Source: Acholoe squamosa
Lineage: Eukaryota > Annelida > Polychaeta > Phyllodocida > Polynoidae
Length of the DNA stretch: 64,000 bases
Assembly: GCA_949317995.1 (NCBI GenBank)
Contig: OX439040.1
Coordinates: 59,058,089-59,122,088 of the forward strand
Reading direction: 5' to 3'
The notes beneath the pieces were generated by a model. It made no database searches. It saw nothing but the letters and a program-made list of their open reading frames with translations, and was not told the DNA's origin. A program made the position numbers and the translations under genes. How positions within the stretch are numbered: position 1 is the stretch's first letter; every line of letters begins with the position of its first letter. Below are positions 43,640 to 55,083 of the stretch, one piece after another.

Positions 43640-43982
43640 TGTAGCGGTGGGCGGCACCGAGAGCGGCACGGCGGTACGTACCGCGCGGCACGGTGGTGTG
43701 CCGCGCATCCGGTAGGGGGCGCCCCGGGCGGCGCGCGTATATAAGACGACGCGTGCCGCACGGGGGCCAGTCTAGTCTCGCTTGAGCTGAGAGTAGGACG
43801 TGCCCTGTGCTGGTCTTAGTGCCTCCACTGCTACTCTCTACTAGGCTACAGGAACGACGCGAACTGGTGATAAGTTGATGACAAGTGATGTTACATTCCT
43901 GCATTCTTCAATAGTGAACTCTAGTTTATTTACAGCACTTCTGTCTTGTGTCTTCTCTGCACTCATACCAATTCCCGTTACA
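43640..43982 (+). repeat. Gypsy-2 5' LTR
   Basis: Starts TGTAGCGGTGGGCGGCACCG and ends CAATTCCCGTTACA. Has TATATAAG at 43738. The first 110 bp are rich in GTACCGC and GCGGCAC words, including GTACCGCGCGGCAC at 43677-43690. Confidence 0.95.
43738..43744 (+). promoter_or_regulatory. Gypsy-2 LTR TATA box
   Basis: TATATAA in a GC-rich context, about 100 bp into the LTR. The same box is in the 3' LTR at 56174. Probable core promoter. Confidence 0.65.
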
Positions 43983-43983
43983 T

Positions 43984-44000
43984 TGGTGACAGCCGGTGTT
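43984..44000 (+). promoter_or_regulatory. Gypsy-2 primer binding site
   Basis: TGGTGACAGCCGGTG begins one base after the LTR. TGG fits a tRNA 3' CCA. The tRNA was not identified. Gypsy-1 has nearly the same site. Confidence 0.7.
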
Positions 44001-44035
44001 TTCAAAGGAAAGAACTCTACGCTGGGGGTGTTGAT

Positions 44036-46678
44036 ATGAGTGACAGGGAAATTCAAGAACTTATGGCAGGAAGACGGGGTAACCTAGTCGAAGTTATCCC
44101 TGGGGAGGACATATTTCTGAGAAGGTCCAGGGAGGAAGGTCCGCCATTTTCCGTGCCGCTGCCGCAGGAGGACACCGTACCGCTGCCGCACGTACCGCTG
44201 CCGCAAGGGACCCTCGTGCCGCAGGACCAAGGCGTACCGCTGCCGCAGGGCCTGGACAAAGGCGTACCGCTGCCGCAGGTACTGGACCAGGGCATACCGC
44301 TGCCGCAGGTACTGGACCAGGGCGTACCGCTGCCGCAGGTACTGGACCAGGGCGTACCGCTGCCACAGGTACCGGACAAGGGTGTGCCGCTGCTGCAGGG
44401 ACGGGATCAGGAGGTACCGCCGCCGCAAGGGAGAGGCCAAGAAGTACCGCTGCCGCACGTACCGCAGTACCAGGCCATGCCTCAGCACCGCACTGTACCT
44501 AGTGCCGCTGCCGCGGCTGCTAACGTCCACGTACCACAGATGGTGCCGCAGCCTCGTCTGATGGAAGATGGTCTCCTGACGAACCAAAGAGCCTGGGCTT
44601 GGCAGTACGGTGTGGAAATGGAGGAAAGGCGGAAGGCTAGGGAGGAAGAGAGGGTAGCACAAGAGGCTAGATGGGAGGAGCTAGCTCAGAGCTTGGCGCT
44701 GACTCACCTAGAAAGAGGGGAGGAGACGACTCGTGACATCCCAGTTTCTCTGGCCGACCATACAGGGGATAGGGGATCACCCTGGGAAGGCACTCCACGG
44801 CAGGGGGGTGACCTGTCGCTACCATGGGGATCATCATTCTCGGCACCGGTCCGCAAGGAAACCGAGTCCGTCGGGAGGGATAATCGGGAGGCTCGGACTC
44901 CCCTGACCAGGCACGAGCTCCGGTTACCACTCTACTCGTCAGATGCTCCTAGCGTTCCCCCTCAGGGGAGTTGGCCATGGACCCCCATGTTTCAGGGAGC
45001 TGCCCCTTCGGTGCCTTCCAGCGTGTGCTCTTCGAGGGCGGCTAGCCCCGCACCTACAATTTGCCCTGACGACCGTGGGGCGATGTCCTTCCCGAGGAAG
45101 GAGGGAGGAGAGATGCCCTCGGCGGCACTACCTAAAACAAGTAATACGGCTCGCCTACCACCTGGGTTTCTCCAGTTGGGGGAGAGCCGCGTGGACCCAG
45201 GCGGCCTCGGGACGGACCCGATTCCAGTGAGACAAGAGGCAGAAAGGGATGGCGTTCTGGCCCCTAGTTCAATGCCCCCGGCACGCCTAGGAGATCGCGA
45301 AACAACAAGCTACCCAAGGACGGGAGGATGGGAGATGCCTTTGGCGGAGCTCCCGAAACCGGTAGACGCCTCGCGTCTTCCACCAGGCTTTCTCCGGGTA
45401 GGTGAGGGCCGCATGTACCCGGGTCACCGGGAGAGAGACACTATCCTGGAGAGGCACGGGGTCCCAGTAGGGACGGCGGGGTATGCAAGAGCACCCATGG
45501 GACCAGCGGTCGCCCCTCCCATGGGGCTGGCACCATCATATAGGTCCTACGTCTCCCCTCCCCTCTGGGGCTGGAGAGCCCCTTCGGAGGGCCCCAGGTT
45601 CCCCGAGGCGGAAAACCCCCAGGGATACCCTACGCAGCGGATGGTGCCTGCACATTCCCCGGCAGCAGGGGACGATTGGAGTAACCTCCCTCGGCCCGTC
45701 GCACCCGCCATGGAGTTGCCCCGAGGACCAGCGGGAGAACCCTCTATCAAACAGTGGGGTGGCCCTGAGAAGGCACTCAAGGGCATCAGTGGCAGCGAGG
45801 GCAACTCGACCACTAAGGAATGGGGCAAGGGAGACAAGTTGTCGAAACCCATATTCATGCCCGGAAAATTTGATGGGTCAGGTCATCTGACGGAGTACCT
45901 GGCGCACTTCGACCTTTGCCGGAGGGCGAACGGATGGGATCACGAAACAGCTGGAGTTTTCTTAGGTCTAAGCCTCACCGGCATTGCCCGAAGACTGCTG
46001 GCGGGAGTCGAATCGGGAACCGCCCGGGGGTACTTACAACTGCGGGAAGCGCTGGTGGCCCGCTTTCAACCACCTAACCAGGCCGCCATGTATAAGGCCA
46101 TCCTACGAGCCAAGGAAAGGGTAAAAGGGGAGTGCTTGCAGGCTTACGCAGAAGAAATCGAGCGGTATACTCGAATGGCTTATCCGGGTGCTGACGTTAA
46201 CACCATTAACGTTATAGCAAAGGATAAATTCATAGACAGCCTGAAGGATCTGGAGTTGCAGAACTGGATTCACCAAGGGACTCCCGAGACTCTAGTCGAC
46301 GCAGTACAGATCGCCCTGCGAGGTGAGGCCGTCCTAAGACCTAACCGAAATTCCAGCAGTGTGAGAGCCGCCGACAAGACCATGGCGGAGGAGCTGGCGC
46401 AACTGCGCGCAGAGTCGGCGAAAGATCGGGAAGCTAACGCCGCCTTCCGCGATTCTTTTCGCGATAAAAACAGCCGGAGTAGCGGGAACGGTAGAGGTAA
46501 TTCTGGCCGCTCGTCTTCGGCGAGACCCCGCAATAGCGACCTGCGCTGTTATCACTGCGCGGAGTTAGGACACATGCGGGTAAACTGCCCCGCCTGGAAA
46601 GCAATGGTAGAGGTAGCGGAGACTCGCTCCCCGTCCGGGGCCCCCTCCAAGGCAGCTGACAAACCGGCGGAAAACTAG
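44036..46678 (+). CDS. Gypsy-2 gag polyprotein
   Basis: Structural protein that packages element RNA. ATG at 44036 (MSDREIQELMAGRRGN) is chosen because upstream codons belong to the leader; the product is 880 aa. N-terminus: a run of GVPLPQVLDQ decapeptides (30-bp DNA repeats, 44225-44375) rich in Pro and Gln. Middle: low complexity with PSRPP-type segments and two related PPGFL repeats (SNTARLPPGFLQLGE, DASRLPPGFLRVGE). From about 45850: the retrotransposon gag domain (FMPGKFDGSGHLTEYLAHF, REALVARFQPPNQAAMY). C-terminus: zinc knuckle CYHCAELGHMRVNC (46546-46590). It ends TAG after GAAAAC. The pol frame is open across this stop in the -1 register, so a frameshift probably makes Gag-Pol. Confidence 0.93.
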   Translation: MSDREIQELMAGRRGNLVEVIPGEDIFLRRSREEGPPFSVPLPQEDTVPLPHVPLPQGTLVPQDQGVPLPQGLDKGVPLPQVLDQGIPLPQVLDQGVPLPQVLDQGVPLPQVPDKGVPLLQGRDQEVPPPQGRGQEVPLPHVPQYQAMPQHRTVPSAAAAAANVHVPQMVPQPRLMEDGLLTNQRAWAWQYGVEMEERRKAREEERVAQEARWEELAQSLALTHLERGEETTRDIPVSLADHTGDRGSPWEGTPRQGGDLSLPWGSSFSAPVRKETESVGRDNREARTPLTRHELRLPLYSSDAPSVPPQGSWPWTPMFQGAAPSVPSSVCSSRAASPAPTICPDDRGAMSFPRKEGGEMPSAALPKTSNTARLPPGFLQLGESRVDPGGLGTDPIPVRQEAERDGVLAPSSMPPARLGDRETTSYPRTGGWEMPLAELPKPVDASRLPPGFLRVGEGRMYPGHRERDTILERHGVPVGTAGYARAPMGPAVAPPMGLAPSYRSYVSPPLWGWRAPSEGPRFPEAENPQGYPTQRMVPAHSPAAGDDWSNLPRPVAPAMELPRGPAGEPSIKQWGGPEKALKGISGSEGNSTTKEWGKGDKLSKPIFMPGKFDGSGHLTEYLAHFDLCRRANGWDHETAGVFLGLSLTGIARRLLAGVESGTARGYLQLREALVARFQPPNQAAMYKAILRAKERVKGECLQAYAEEIERYTRMAYPGADVNTINVIAKDKFIDSLKDLELQNWIHQGTPETLVDAVQIALRGEAVLRPNRNSSSVRAADKTMAEELAQLRAESAKDREANAAFRDSFRDKNSRSSGNGRGNSGRSSSARPRNSDLRCYHCAELGHMRVNCPAWKAMVEVAETRSPSGAPSKAADKPAEN

Positions 46679-49600
46679 GAACGACCCCAGAAGACAGCCG
46701 TTCTGGGGTCGACAGCGAAAGAGATAGGCAAGAGAGACAGCTTATTCCTGGGCGCCTGGAGAAGGGCGGTTCCGGCTTGTTGATGGAGGGGAAGATGCGG
46801 GGTTGTTCCTTAGGGTGTCTGGTGGACACGGGAGCAGCAGTGAACATCCTCTCTCTGTCTTGGTGGCAAACCAACGGGGAACCGGGTGCTTTGGAAGAGA
46901 CCACGGAGGCCCTATACTCGGTGGAGGGACGACCACTGAAGTTACACGGACGGATACGATCCCAACTAGCTTTGGGGGGCCACGAGTGGGACACCATCTT
47001 CGAACTCTCAGACATTAGTTCAGATGCCATATTGGGTGCAGGATTCTTGCGGGAGTCACAACTGGTGGTGGACCTGGCCGGCGAGTGCTTGTGGCTTAGG
47101 GGCAGGAGGGAGGCTCCCATGAGGGAGTGCCGCGTCCTCAGCCGAAACACGGCCGTAATTGCAGCAGGAGAGGAAGCCGTGGTGGACGCCTACTTAGTAG
47201 GGGACTGGGAAGGTCCGGATGATGGGTTGATAGAAGGCCTGCGGGAAGTGGAGAAAAAACGGGGCTTCCTCGTCAGCCGTACTCTGGTGGACACTCGGCA
47301 GAATGAGACACCTCTGCGGGTTTTCAACCCTGGCCAGTCCCCAGTTATCATTTACCGGGACATGACACTGGCATCGATTGAACCAGTGCAGCCTCGGGAG
47401 GAGGGGGGTACCACATGCCCTCGAGAGTGCCGTATGGTGACAGCACATCCGGGGTCAGCCGAAGCAGTCTCCCTACCGGAGAGGGAACTATTATCTCCGG
47501 ATGAGGAAGGCATCATTGAAAAGATGACGGCAGGGGTAGAGGAGGATAAGAGGGAAGCGGTGGCCACGCTCCTTCGCCGGCACCGCAAGGCTTTCCAGCT
47601 GTGCCCCGAAGAAACGGGCCGAGCCACCATGGTGGAGCACCGCATTCGAACAGGGGAACACCCGCCTATCAAACAACCCCCAAGGCGCTTGGCCCCCCAT
47701 CGCCGCTCGCTCGTCGATGCTGAGGTAGAGAAGATGCTGGATGCGGGGATAATCGAGCCCGCGACGGGGCCGTGGGCCTCACCTGTCGTCCTCGTTAAGA
47801 AGAAAGACGGCAGCATGAGGTTCTGCGTCGATTACCGTCGCTTAAACGCAGCAACAATAAAGGATGCGTACCCCCTACCTCGCATCGACGACTCCCTAGA
47901 TACCCTGGCGGGGTCGTGCTGGTTCAGCACGATGGACCTCGTCAGCGGTTATTGGCAGGTGGCCATGGCCGAGGAAGATCGGGAGAAGACAGCCTTCTCC
48001 ACGCACCGGGGGCTCTTTCAGTTCACCGTCATGCCTTTCGGCCTCTGCAACGCCCCCGGTACGTTCGAGAGGTTGATGGAGGTGGCGATGCGGGGCCTGC
48101 AATGGTCGTCGTGCCTCGTTTACCTCGACGACATCGTGGTCTTCTCCCGGGACTTCGATAGTCACCTGCACCGGCTGGGGGAGGTGCTGTCCCGCCTCGA
48201 GGGTGCGGGCCTCAAAGTGAAGCCTTCCAAATGCCATCTCGCGCAGAGGGAAGTGGCTTTTCTAGGGCATGTGGTCAGTGCCCAGGGAATTGCTACCGAC
48301 CCCAGGAAAGTGGAAGCCGTTCGGAATTGGCCCACCCCGGAAAGTTTGACGGAAGTAAGGAGTTTCCTGGGCCTCGCGGGCTACTACCGGGCCTTTGTCC
48401 CCGGATTCGCCACCCTCGCTAAACCCCTCACCACCTTAGCAGAGAAGGGGAAATCCTTCCGCTGGGATAGCAACTGCCAGGCGGCCTTCGATGCGTTGCG
48501 TCAGCTCCTGATAGAGGCACCTATCTTAGGTTACCCCGAGGAGGAGGGCGCCATCGTGCTGGACACGGACGCGTCTGACACCGGTTTGGGGGCGGTGCTC
48601 TCCCAGAAACAAGGGGAGGTCGAGGTGGTCCTATCCTACGCCAGCCGGACTCTCACCAGGCCGGAGCGTAATTATTGCGTGACCCGACGCGAATTATTGG
48701 CCATCATTTTTGGACTTAAGAGGTTCCGGCATTACCTCCTCGGGCGGCACGTCCTGATTCGGACTGATCACGCGGCCCTTAAGTGGGTTATGGCCTTCAA
48801 GGAGCCGGAGGGCCAGGTGGCGCGGTGGCTCCAAATCCTCGATACATACGACTACAGCGTGGAGCACCGGCCGGGTCGTCTACATGGAAATGCCGACGGC
48901 CTCTCCCGCATCCCATGCCGGCAATGTGGGAGAGCGGACGAAGAACCGGAAGTCGGGGCCGCCGCTACTGGCGTCCGAGCCGTGACACGGCAAGGTTCTC
49001 GGGACCCCGACGTAGCCGAAGAAGTGAGGGAAGAGTGGATACGGGACCAAAAGGCCGATGAATTGGTGGGCAGAGCGTACAGGTGGGCGGCGGAGGAAAG
49101 GGAACCCGCCGAGGAAGAACTGGCGGGTGCCTCCTATGGGCTCCGATCTTTGGCAGCCCAGCGCAGCCGTCTCCTACTGAGGGAGGGCCTCTTAGGTCGG
49201 TGGTGGTTTATTCCGGGTGGCGAGCGCCAGTTCCAGGTAGTAGTACCGGAAAAGCGGAAGAAAGAAGTGTTCGAGGCCTGTCATGGTGAGGGTGTCATTG
49301 GTCACTTCGGACGCGACAGGACTTTAAGGAAGGTCCAGGAACGGTGGTATTGGCCGGAGTTCCGGAGGGAGGTGACATACTGGGCCGCTTCTTGCGCACG
49401 TTGCCTCGAGCGTAAACCTCCCCCACATCCCAGCCGGGCTAAGATGGGCCACGTCCCGGTAGGGATGGTAATGGAGAGGGTAGCCATCGACGTTATGGGA
49501 CCCCTGCCCCTTACCCCTCGTGGAAATAAATACATCGTCGTAATGTGCGATTACTTTACGAAGTGGGCTGAGGCCGCGGCGCTCCCTAACCAGGAAGCCG

Positions 49601-52600
49601 CTACGGTGGCCAGGGCTTTGGTGGAAGGACTGGTGTGCCGTTTCGGTTCCCCCGGGAGCCTGCACTCTGACCAGGGACGCAACTTCCAGTCCCACCTCTT
49701 CCGGGAGGTGGTGCGGCTACTAGGGGTGAAGCAAACCCGCACCTGCGCCTTTAACCCTAAGTCCGACGGCTTGGTAGAACGCGCCAACCGTACCATCGAG
49801 GCCCTGTTAGCAGCCGTGGTGGCGGACGATCACGGCGATTGGGACGAGCAGCTACCCTTGGTCATGTCAGCGTACCGGTCGTCCGTTCATTCTTCAACGG
49901 GAATGACTCCGAACATGCTCATGCTGGGCAGGGAAAACAATCCTCCCATCTCCCTTCTCTACCCGGAGGAGGAGGAGAGGGTAGGGGACGGGGCCCACGG
50001 TTACGTGGCTGATCTCCAGAGAAGGATGGCATCCGCGCATGAGGTCGCTAGAAGGGAGTTGGGCGTAGCGGTAACCAGGCAAACGAGGAACTATGACATG
50101 CGAGCCTCAAACCGGAGTATTCCGGAGGGCACGATGGTGTATTACCTCCATCCAATCAAGAGAAAGGGACACTCGCCTAAACTGGAACGTTGGTGGACCG
50201 GCCCCTGGAAAGTGACTAAGAGAATAGGGGAGGCCGTGTACGAAATCTCCCGAGCCCGTACCACGAAGATCGTGCACTTTGACTCCCTGAAGGCGGTACC
50301 CACCCCGCCCGAAGGAGTCCGCCCTCTCCAGCAGGAGGTGCGGAGGGTGAGGAGGGACCCCCTCCTCCAGAACGAAATTTCGGTGGGTGGGGGGGCCCTA
50401 GCGCCCCGCCTCCCACAGCCTCCGGTACCTCGGGAGGAAAAGATGGCACCACTAAAGGATCTTCCTCGCCTAGAATTTCCTCGCAGGTCCCCCTTCGTAA
50501 CTCGGGGAAGAAGGGAGGGGCCCCTGTTTCTTCTGTTTTCCGCTCTCGGTATTGGAGACCTTAGTACCGCTGCCGCTGCCGCCCGTGCCGCTGCCGCCCG
50601 TGCCGCTGCCGCAGGTGCCGCTGCCGCTGCCGCTGCTGCCGCTGCCGCTGGTACCGCTACCGCTGGTACCGCTACCTGCCGTACCGCTGCTGCAGTAGCT
50701 GCGTCCATGTCGTCCGTGTGGGACAGGCTTGGTACTGGGAAAGAAAAAATGAGGGAGAAGAAGAGAACTTTGCAAAGCTATGTCATCCCCAAGAAGCAGA
50801 AAGTGGGGGAAAGTCCAGGGAAGAGGGAGGAGGCCAAAAGGATAGCCGCCTCCATTGGCAAGGTTCCCCGGAAGGTGAGAAAGAGGAGCCCTTCTACCGG
50901 AAGTTCAGAGAGTGCGGAGGAAGGGGAGATCCTCAGGGTGACCAGGGGGAGCAGTAGCCGGAAAACAGAAGAATCGGCCGAGGGAACCCTAAAAATCACA
51001 ACCAAGAGGATGGGGGAGAAGGAGGAAGAAGGGAAAAGTCCATCCAGGAAAGGAGACCTGCGAGGAAAGAGTTCCCCAGGGCCGCCAAGGAGCCGACCTG
51101 GGAGCCCCCGGATTACTCCTAAGAAGGTGAGGGAATCGGTCTCACACTCCCCCCCCCCACGCAGAAGTTGGAAGGAGGAGAGGAATAAGAGAAAAAGTGG
51201 GAACAGCCCGGCGCTGAAAAGCAGAAAAATCGAGGCCGAAAGGGGTAGGTCACCAAAAGCGAGGAGCGGCTCAAGGTCATGCCGCGCGGCACGGTCTAGG
51301 AGCCCTGACGGGCCGTCTTCGTACCGCGCGGCACGACCAAAATCCAACTCTCGTAGCCTCTCGCCGTGCCGCGAGAAGGGACGAGATAAAAGCAAAGGGG
51401 ATACCGCTAGCGGCACCACCACTACGATCCCGAGCAGTTCTCCTAAGAAAACGGAAAAAAAAGACCGCAGAGGGGGCGAAAAAGAGGAGAGAAGGAAGGA
51501 GAAGGTGGGATCTCGCCATTCTGCCTCCCCTGGCCGACAGAGTGGGTCTCCTAAAGGGAACCCCTCCTCGTACCGCGCGGCACGCCCAAAAGCCAACTCT
51601 CGTAGCCTCTCGCCGTGCCGCGAGAGGGGGCGAGACGAAAACAAATCAGGTACCGCGAGCGGCACGGGAGGGCTGAAAACGGGCCGTTCTCCAAAGAAAA
51701 CTGATCAGAAACACCGCGGAGGGGGCGGAAAAGAGGAGACAAGGAGGGAGAGGGTTGGATCAAGCCGTTCGGCTTCCCCTGTGCGGAAAAGTAGGCCTAA
51801 AGACATCTCCAGGAGCCCCAGCCTGCCGCTGTCGTGCCGCGCGGCACGAGGGAAGTCCAAATCTCGCAGTCCCTCGCCGTACCGCGAGAGGCAGCGAGAG
51901 GAAGACAGGCCGAGTACCGCTAGCGGCACGGTCAGAGACGCTCTCCCTTCTTCATCCGATAAGTGGCAGAAAAGAGGAGAAAAGGAGAAGATAAGCGCTC
52001 TCCCAGGTAAGGGAGGACCCCTAGCACCCAGTAGGAGAGTGGAGAGTGACAGCAATACCGCTGGCAGCACAAAACCCCCTGGTACCGCGAGCGGGACGGT
52101 CTCGGTTGAGGGTGGCAGCAGTGCTGTCAGCCTGGGATCTTCTTCCCCCTGGGGTCGGGGCGCGGGTAAGGGACTAGCTCCTCTGGTTCCAAGGGCCCGT
52201 TTTGGAAGAGGCCTGCTGAGGCCACGAGTTTACGGCAGTAGGGCAGCGGGAAGAAGGCTCTTGCAGAGGCGAAACCATCTCTTCTGTGAGCACGGGGTGA
52301 TGGACAGCCGTAGGTACCCGTGTCTGAAATGCGCCAAAACGTTCACCCAGGCGGGCCCGCGCAACAGGCACATGCGAAAGGCCCACGCTGAGGGTGAGCA
52401 CCTGAAGGGATGGCTGTGCCCCATACGGGGGTGCACGCTGGGGAAGGCCGGAATGCCCTACGCCACCAACCGCCACAACGACATGACACGCCACCTCCGC
52501 AGCACGGGTCACCGGGCGGACGAAGGGGCTAAACACCCATGGTCGGTCAGGGGCAAGGACGCCTTCCCGGAAGCCTACCCGATCGTCCCCACCAGCCCCG

Positions 52601-55083
52601 CCCCGGCGCCTCATGCCCCCGCCCAAATCTCCTCGGACGAGGAAGTGCCGGAGGTGGGGGCCACGGAGGAGGTGGCTGTCGGGGGGATCCGGCGCTCGCC
52701 TCGTCGACCCAAGAGCGGCCCTGAGTACACGCGGGTACCCACGAAGGCGGAACTGAAGGCTCCTCCGAAGGAGGATCGGAAACGGCCTCGTGGGAGCCCC
52801 TCCTCCCTGGGGTCTTCCCCTCGGTACGCGCTGGGTAGCCCCCCTGCCGCGAACCAACCCCAGTCGAAACGGGCCAAGAAGGTCGTCGGCTCCTCCGCCC
52901 GTAAACCGGGTTCCACCATCACGCGGAGACCAGGGGGGAGTACCACCACCCCCTCCAGTTCATCTGGCCGTACGTCGGGATCCCGTCCCACGCTGAAGCC
53001 CGGGGGCAACCCAGCCACACTGGCCAAGCAGGAGGGGGGCACGGCAGCCCCGGGGCCCGATGCCACCAAGGGACCAGGCGCCCGGCTCTCCACAGCCGCG
53101 CCTACCCCCGTAGTGACGAGTAAGGGGACCAAAACGATCTCCGGGGCGGGGCCGGAGAGGCCGGTGAGTGCCGCGGCAGGGTCCGCAAGGGCTGCCCAGA
53201 GCCTCGCCGTTAACCCGGGCTTGGCGGAGACCTTGGTGACCCCCGGCCGAACCCCCGCCCCCATGGACTCCCTCTCCGGCGGGACACCCTCCATGGGGCT
53301 GGCGGAGACATCCACGGCTACCCCCCCTCGGGAGCCCGTGGTTCAGCTCGCCGCGGATCAGGCGGATGGGGTGCACCCACAACCCCTCTCCTATGAGAGC
53401 GTCGACCTGGACGCTCCTGACGACGAGGTCTTTCTTGACCCCCTTACCGGAGTTTGGGTGGATGTGAACGGCGAGCCGGTGGAGACGGTGGTGAACCCAG
53501 TAACAGGGGTGGTAGCGCCGCTCCAGTACGGGGAGGTCAGCGACTCCGACACCGAGCCGCCAGGAGACGTCGGGTTGGACCCAATAACAGGTGAACTAGG
53601 GGCGTCGCACACGGAACCGCCCCCTGTTTCACCGGGCAGTCAAGAGGGGGATGCCACTGCGGGCATAGCACCTCCGGAGCAGGTAGCAACCCAGGAAGCG
53701 GGGGCCCTAGTGACACATGGGGCGGCGCCCGCAGACGACCTGGCGGCCACACTCCAGGACTCCCTGACACCGTCTCAGGCGGAGACCTTGGCCGCGGTGG
53801 CGTCCATCATTGCCACGAGCGGGGACCTATCCCTGCAGTTGACACCCAGCAAGAGCCCCACGGTTCTCATCAACGCTGCTGGGGATGTGGCCGTTCTCGA
53901 GGCAGGGTTGACTCCAGGGGAGTCCCCGACACCGGTACAGGACACTGCTCCGGAGGCTCGTCAGCTGGGCGTGCCGGAGGAACCGCCTCAGCAAGGGGAG
54001 GGAACCGTCCAGTACACAGGTTCGGCCTCATCGGCGGTCCCCCCGGAGCCCACCTCGGCCCAGGAGGTAGAAGGAACCACGCCGGACACCGGGGCGCCTC
54101 CTGCAGCAGGGCCTCGGGAACCCATCTCAGCTGCCAAGGGGACCGTGCCGGAGGCCGCTCCCTCACAGCCCTCCGGCCCCAGAGCCACGGGTACCGCGCC
54201 AGGTGGTGGAACCGCGCCCTTCGCCATCCCGGCCGAGGCAATGGACGCCGTCATTAGGTACTGGGACCGGGAGAGTCCTGTCCAAGTAGAGGCGGTGTAC
54301 ACGGACCAGGGGAAGTGGGACGGACGTACGGCCATAACCCTGCCTCGGCCCTCCTCCCCTCAGCGCCGAGTGCTGTTCTCCCCGCACTCCCGTACGGCCC
54401 CAGTGGTGGTGGAGGAACAGGATCCCCCTACCCGGCACCGGAACAGACCGGACGAGGAGGCAGCCCTACAGAGGCTGGTGACAGACGACGGCCGCAGCCC
54501 GGGAGGAGCCCTGAGTGACTCTGAGCTTGACTCTCAGTGGCAGTCCCCGGCACCTCGTCCGCATATACCCCTACGCCAGCCCCGACCTCAGCAGGCCAGG
54601 AGACAGCAGTCGTCCGGGCGGTGGGGCCGGGTCTATGTTCCCCCGTCGGACAAACAGTCACCCAAGAAGGGCACGGCGACAAAAGGGACCGCCCCCAAGA
54701 CAAAGGGACCGGGCACCTCCTTCGGGGGTACTCCTCCGAGTGCGCACCAACAGAGGAGACGGTTCGTTCCCCCCCCAACCACCACCAGCAGAGGCCGAGG
54801 CCGCCGCCCGAGTGCGAGACCCGCTCCAGCAGACGCCGTGCATCTCCCCTGGTGGACGGTGTCGGACCGTGACCCTTCGCGCCTGGAGAGGTGGGCGGCC
54901 TACCTTCTGCCTCCTCTCGCCATGGGCGACGAGTTCGTGGCAACGGGAGGGGACATGTCATCACGCCTCCGGGTCGTAGGCCCAGATGTGTACGACGTCA
55001 TTGCATCAGTCACCACCCGCTGGCGCCTCTTGCGGGACCAGCAGGACCAGCCGGAGCAGGAGGTGAGTCGTTCTCAAGTTTAG
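46676..55083 (+). CDS. Gypsy-2 pol with giant C-terminal extension
   Basis: Open in the -1 frame from within gag; first ATG near 46783, so it is probably made as a Gag-Pol fusion. Protease: LVDTGAAVNILS (46820). RT: WASPVVLVKKKDGSMRFCVD, FTVMPFGLCNAPGTF, and YLDD at 48121-48132. RNase H: IVLDTDASDTGLGAVLSQ (48555). Integrase: HGEGVIGH with CARC zinc site (49281-49405), core acidic residues in VAIDVMG (49489), HSDQGRNF and LVERANR (49771). The usual pol ends near 50340 (WWTGPWKVTKRIGEAVYE, HFDSLKAVP). The frame continues without a stop for about 1,580 codons: Ala-rich, Lys/Arg/Ser-rich, two C2H2-like fingers, Pro/Ser/Thr-rich, and a conserved-looking end WWTVSDRDPSRLERWAAYLL. Confidence 0.93.
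50340..55083 (+). other. Pol extension: SR-rich, zinc fingers, DPxTG repeats
   Basis: Part of the pol frame. 50565-50705: Ala run coded by repeated CCGCTGCCGC. 50740-52130: basic Ser/Arg stretch with repeats SYRAARPKSNSRSLSPCRE (three or four copies), like splicing-factor RS domains. 52270-52530: CLKCAKTF..H..H (C-x2-C-x12-H-x4-H) and a second CPIRGC..H..H finger. 52600-53380: Pro/Ser/Gly-rich. 53400-53640: three DPLTG, NPVTG, DPITG motifs in acidic context. 54840-55080: a compact segment with WWTVSDRD and VVGPDVYDVIASVTTRW. Function unknown; RNA binding, chromatin targeting or an env substitute are all guesses. Confidence 0.8.

Noticed and set aside
44053-44662. Minus-strand ORFs with CGSGTPWSST or RQRYALVQYL repeats
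   Set aside because: Antisense images of the 30-bp gag repeats.
50778-51665. 295-aa minus-strand ORF opposite the pol RS region, and similar long antisense frames at 52174-53770
   Set aside because: They are mirror frames of GC-rich repeated coding sequence. The sense strand has protease, RT and integrase in the same uninterrupted frame.
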